Assembly: GCA_029865665.1 (NCBI GenBank)
Contig: JARXAV010000134.1
Coordinates: 1 to 6,879, forward strand
Length of the DNA stretch: 6,879 nucleotides
Reading direction: 5' to 3'
Origin: Flectobacillus sp.
Lineage (GTDB): Bacteria > Bacteroidota > Bacteroidia > Cytophagales > Spirosomataceae
The notes beneath the pieces are model-generated. The model was given only the letters and a program-made list of their open reading frames with translations. It was not told the origin of the DNA and did no database searches. Below are positions 5,594 to 6,879 of this stretch, piece by piece. Position numbers and translations under genes: made by a program. How positions within the stretch are numbered: position 1 is the stretch's first letter; every line of letters starts with the position of its first letter.

Positions 5594-6646
5594 ATGAAAA
5601 AAATATTAATCACCGGTGGTGCCGGTTTTATTGGCTCACACGTTGTTCGCTTATTTGTAACCAAATACCCAAATTACCATATCTTCAATTTAGATAAATT
5701 AACCTACGCTGGTAATTTAGCTAACTTAACAGACATCGAGAATGCTCCGAACTATACCTTTGTGAAAGGAGACATTGTGGATGCTGATTTTATCAACGAA
5801 TTATTTGAAACGCATCAATTTGATGGCGTTATTCACTTAGCAGCAGAATCGCACGTTGACCGTTCTATCACAGAACCGATGGCTTTTGTCATGACCAACG
5901 TAGTGGGTACTTGTAACTTATTGAATGCTGCTAAAAATACGTGGAAGGCTTCGGGTTATGAAGGAAAACGTTTTTATCACGTTTCAACCGATGAGGTATA
6001 TGGAGAATTGCATAATCCAGAAGATTTCTTCTTGGAAACTACGCCTTATGATCCTCGCTCTCCTTACTCGGCATCCAAAGCGTCTTCTGACCATTTTGTA
6101 AGAGCTTATGGAAATACCTATAAATTGCCGATTGTGATTACCAACTGTTCTAATAACTACGGCCCTAATCATTTCCCTGAAAAATTATTGCCTTTGATGA
6201 TTAATAACATCTTGCACAGCAAACCACTTCCTGTTTATGGAAAAGGGGAAAATGTCAGAGATTGGTTATTCGTGGTAGATCATGCTCGTGCCATTGATAC
6301 CGTTTATCATGCAGGTAAAGATGGTGAAACCTACAACATTGGTGGTTTTAATGAATGGAAAAATATCGACATTGTTTTATTAGTTTGTAAAACAATGGAT
6401 AGCAAATTGGGTCGTCCAGAAGGAACTTCAGAGCAATTAATCACTTATGTAACCGACCGTGCAGGGCATGATTTACGTTATGCCATTGATGCAACCAAAA
6501 TCATGAACGAATTAGGCTGGAAACCATCGCTTCAATTTGAAGAAGGGTTAGAGAGAACCGTCGATTGGTTCTTGAATAACCAAGAATGGTTAGAGAATAT
6601 CACGTCGGGAAATTATAAAGAATATTACGATAAAATGTATTCGTAG
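5594..6646 (+). CDS. rfbB: dTDP-glucose 4,6-dehydratase
   Basis: RfbB (RmlB) converts dTDP-D-glucose to dTDP-4-keto-6-deoxy-D-glucose with bound NAD+, the second step toward dTDP-L-rhamnose and other deoxysugars of surface polysaccharide. The 350-residue length is normal. GGAGFIGSH (8-16) binds NAD. HLAAESHVDRS (81-91), STDEVYGE (131-138, catalytic Thr132, Asp133 and Glu134), YSASK (158-162, catalytic Tyr158 and Lys162) and NCSNNYGPNHFPEKLLPLMI (184-203) are diagnostic and separate it from the paralogous GalE upstream. The start ATG is the only one fitting the Rossmann N-terminus. The galE terminator means a separate promoter is needed. TCATTTTG (5563-5570) is one mismatch from the -7 consensus but has no good -33 partner. 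rfbA follows 95 bases downstream on the same strand, so the two are probably one operon. Confidence 0.96.
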   Translation: MKKILITGGAGFIGSHVVRLFVTKYPNYHIFNLDKLTYAGNLANLTDIENAPNYTFVKGDIVDADFINELFETHQFDGVIHLAAESHVDRSITEPMAFVMTNVVGTCNLLNAAKNTWKASGYEGKRFYHVSTDEVYGELHNPEDFFLETTPYDPRSPYSASKASSDHFVRAYGNTYKLPIVITNCSNNYGPNHFPEKLLPLMINNILHSKPLPVYGKGENVRDWLFVVDHARAIDTVYHAGKDGETYNIGGFNEWKNIDIVLLVCKTMDSKLGRPEGTSEQLITYVTDRAGHDLRYAIDATKIMNELGWKPSLQFEEGLERTVDWFLNNQEWLENITSGNYKEYYDKMYS

Positions 6647-6649
6647 AAG

Positions 6650-6736
6650 CCCCCTAGTCGAAGCGTCGAACCTCCCCAAAGAGGGAATTAGAATCTATTT
6701 GAAAAAATAACTAACAAATACCCCTTTGGGGGTTGG
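6650..6736 (+). repeat. Paired GC-rich palindromic intergenic repeat
   Basis: In otherwise AT-rich DNA, the gap between rfbB and rfbA begins with GCCCCCTAG and holds two palindromic cores: CCTCCCCAAAGAGGG (6671-6685) and ACCCCTTTGGGGGTT (6720-6734). The cores are imperfect inverted copies of each other, about 34 bases apart, and each can also form its own small hairpin. A GTCGAAGC/GTCGAAC short direct repeat lies at 6657-6671. Intergenic CCCC-AAA-GGGG elements of this kind are, to my knowledge, common in Bacteroidota genomes. The right core ends 7 bases before the rfbA start codon. It is not a good terminator, as no T run follows. Confidence 0.6.
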
Positions 6737-6741
6737 TACTT

Positions 6742-6879
6742 ATGAAAGGAATTATTTTAGCAGGTGGGTCAGGAACAAGATTACACCCTTTGACATTGGC
6801 AGTGAGTAAGCAGTTAATGCCTGTTTATGACAAACCAATGATTTATTATCCGCTGTCGATTTTAATGTTGGCAGGAATT
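6742..6879 (+). CDS. rfbA: Glucose-1-phosphate thymidylyltransferase, 3'-truncated by window edge
   Basis: RfbA (RmlA) joins dTTP and glucose-1-phosphate to give dTDP-glucose, the first step of the dTDP-rhamnose pathway and the substrate of the upstream RfbB. I translated 46 codons. The start [18 protein letters not shown] carries the nucleotide-binding LAGGxGTRLxPLT signature, followed by [18 protein letters not shown], the other N-terminal hallmark of the family. The remaining roughly 240 residues lie beyond the window. The start ATG is fixed by the family N-terminus. A G-rich stretch from the adjoining repeat lies 7 to 12 bases upstream and might act as, or mask, a ribosome contact site. 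Family call is secure; the short RmlA form is assumed. Confidence 0.95.
   Translation, partial: MKGIILAGGSGTRLHPLTLAVSKQLMPVYDKPMIYYPLSILMLAGI

Noticed and set aside
5984..6172. Minus-strand 62-codon frame within rfbB
   Set aside because: Fully antisense to highly conserved catalytic blocks of rfbB; composition is that of a shadow frame.
4433..6646. Possible recent tandem duplication, because galE and rfbB begin with nearly the same Rossmann motif
   Set aside because: Similarity is limited to the family NAD-binding motif; the remaining sequences are the distinct and ancient GalE and RfbB families.

Overview
The window looks like chromosomal DNA from a Bacteroidota bacterium, most likely of the Cytophagales type. 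The DNA is AT-rich and start codons lack clear Shine-Dalgarno sequences. Several intergenic regions carry the Bacteroidota promoter pattern (TTTG, 19-20 bases, TAnnTTTG). The protein families and the GC-rich CCCCxxxGGGG intergenic palindromes fit the same phylum. The genus cannot be named from sequence alone.

Left part, minus strand (1-2389): a cluster reading right to left encodes a seven-bladed WD40 propeller protein, a DivIVA-domain coiled-coil protein with a long acidic tail, and the 5' part of folB (dihydroneopterin aldolase, folate synthesis), which runs off the left edge. A strong promoter candidate lies upstream of the WD40 gene (2497-2528). A clear intrinsic terminator (251-283) separates divIVA from folB. 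The DivIVA protein keeps the Phe-Arg membrane-insertion pair at exactly residues 17-18, as in Bacillus subtilis DivIVA, provided translation starts at the ATG at 1412.

Middle part (2622-4309): an Sfp-type 4'-phosphopantetheinyl transferase on the plus strand converges with a SirB1-like transglutaminase-fold protein on the minus strand. Their stop codons overlap within one TTAA palindrome, so there is no room for a terminator between them.

Right part, plus strand (4351-6879): sugar-nucleotide genes for surface polysaccharide synthesis. galE (UDP-glucose 4-epimerase) ends in a 13-bp-stem terminator. It is followed by rfbB (dTDP-glucose 4,6-dehydratase) and the 5' part of rfbA (glucose-1-phosphate thymidylyltransferase). 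RfbA makes dTDP-glucose and RfbB dehydrates it, the first two steps toward dTDP-L-rhamnose and related sugars. The 95-bp gap between rfbB and rfbA holds a paired GC-rich palindromic repeat that ends just before the rfbA start codon.

I see no CRISPR array, transposase, phage gene, tRNA or rRNA, and no obvious new multi-gene defence or biosynthetic system. The least ordinary items are the DivIVA-like protein encoded beside a WD40 propeller in a Bacteroidota-type genome, the SirB1-like protein without the expected catalytic residues, and the palindromic element in the rfbB-rfbA gap. All four intergenic regions larger than 90 bases are covered by the entries; none exceeds 300 bases.
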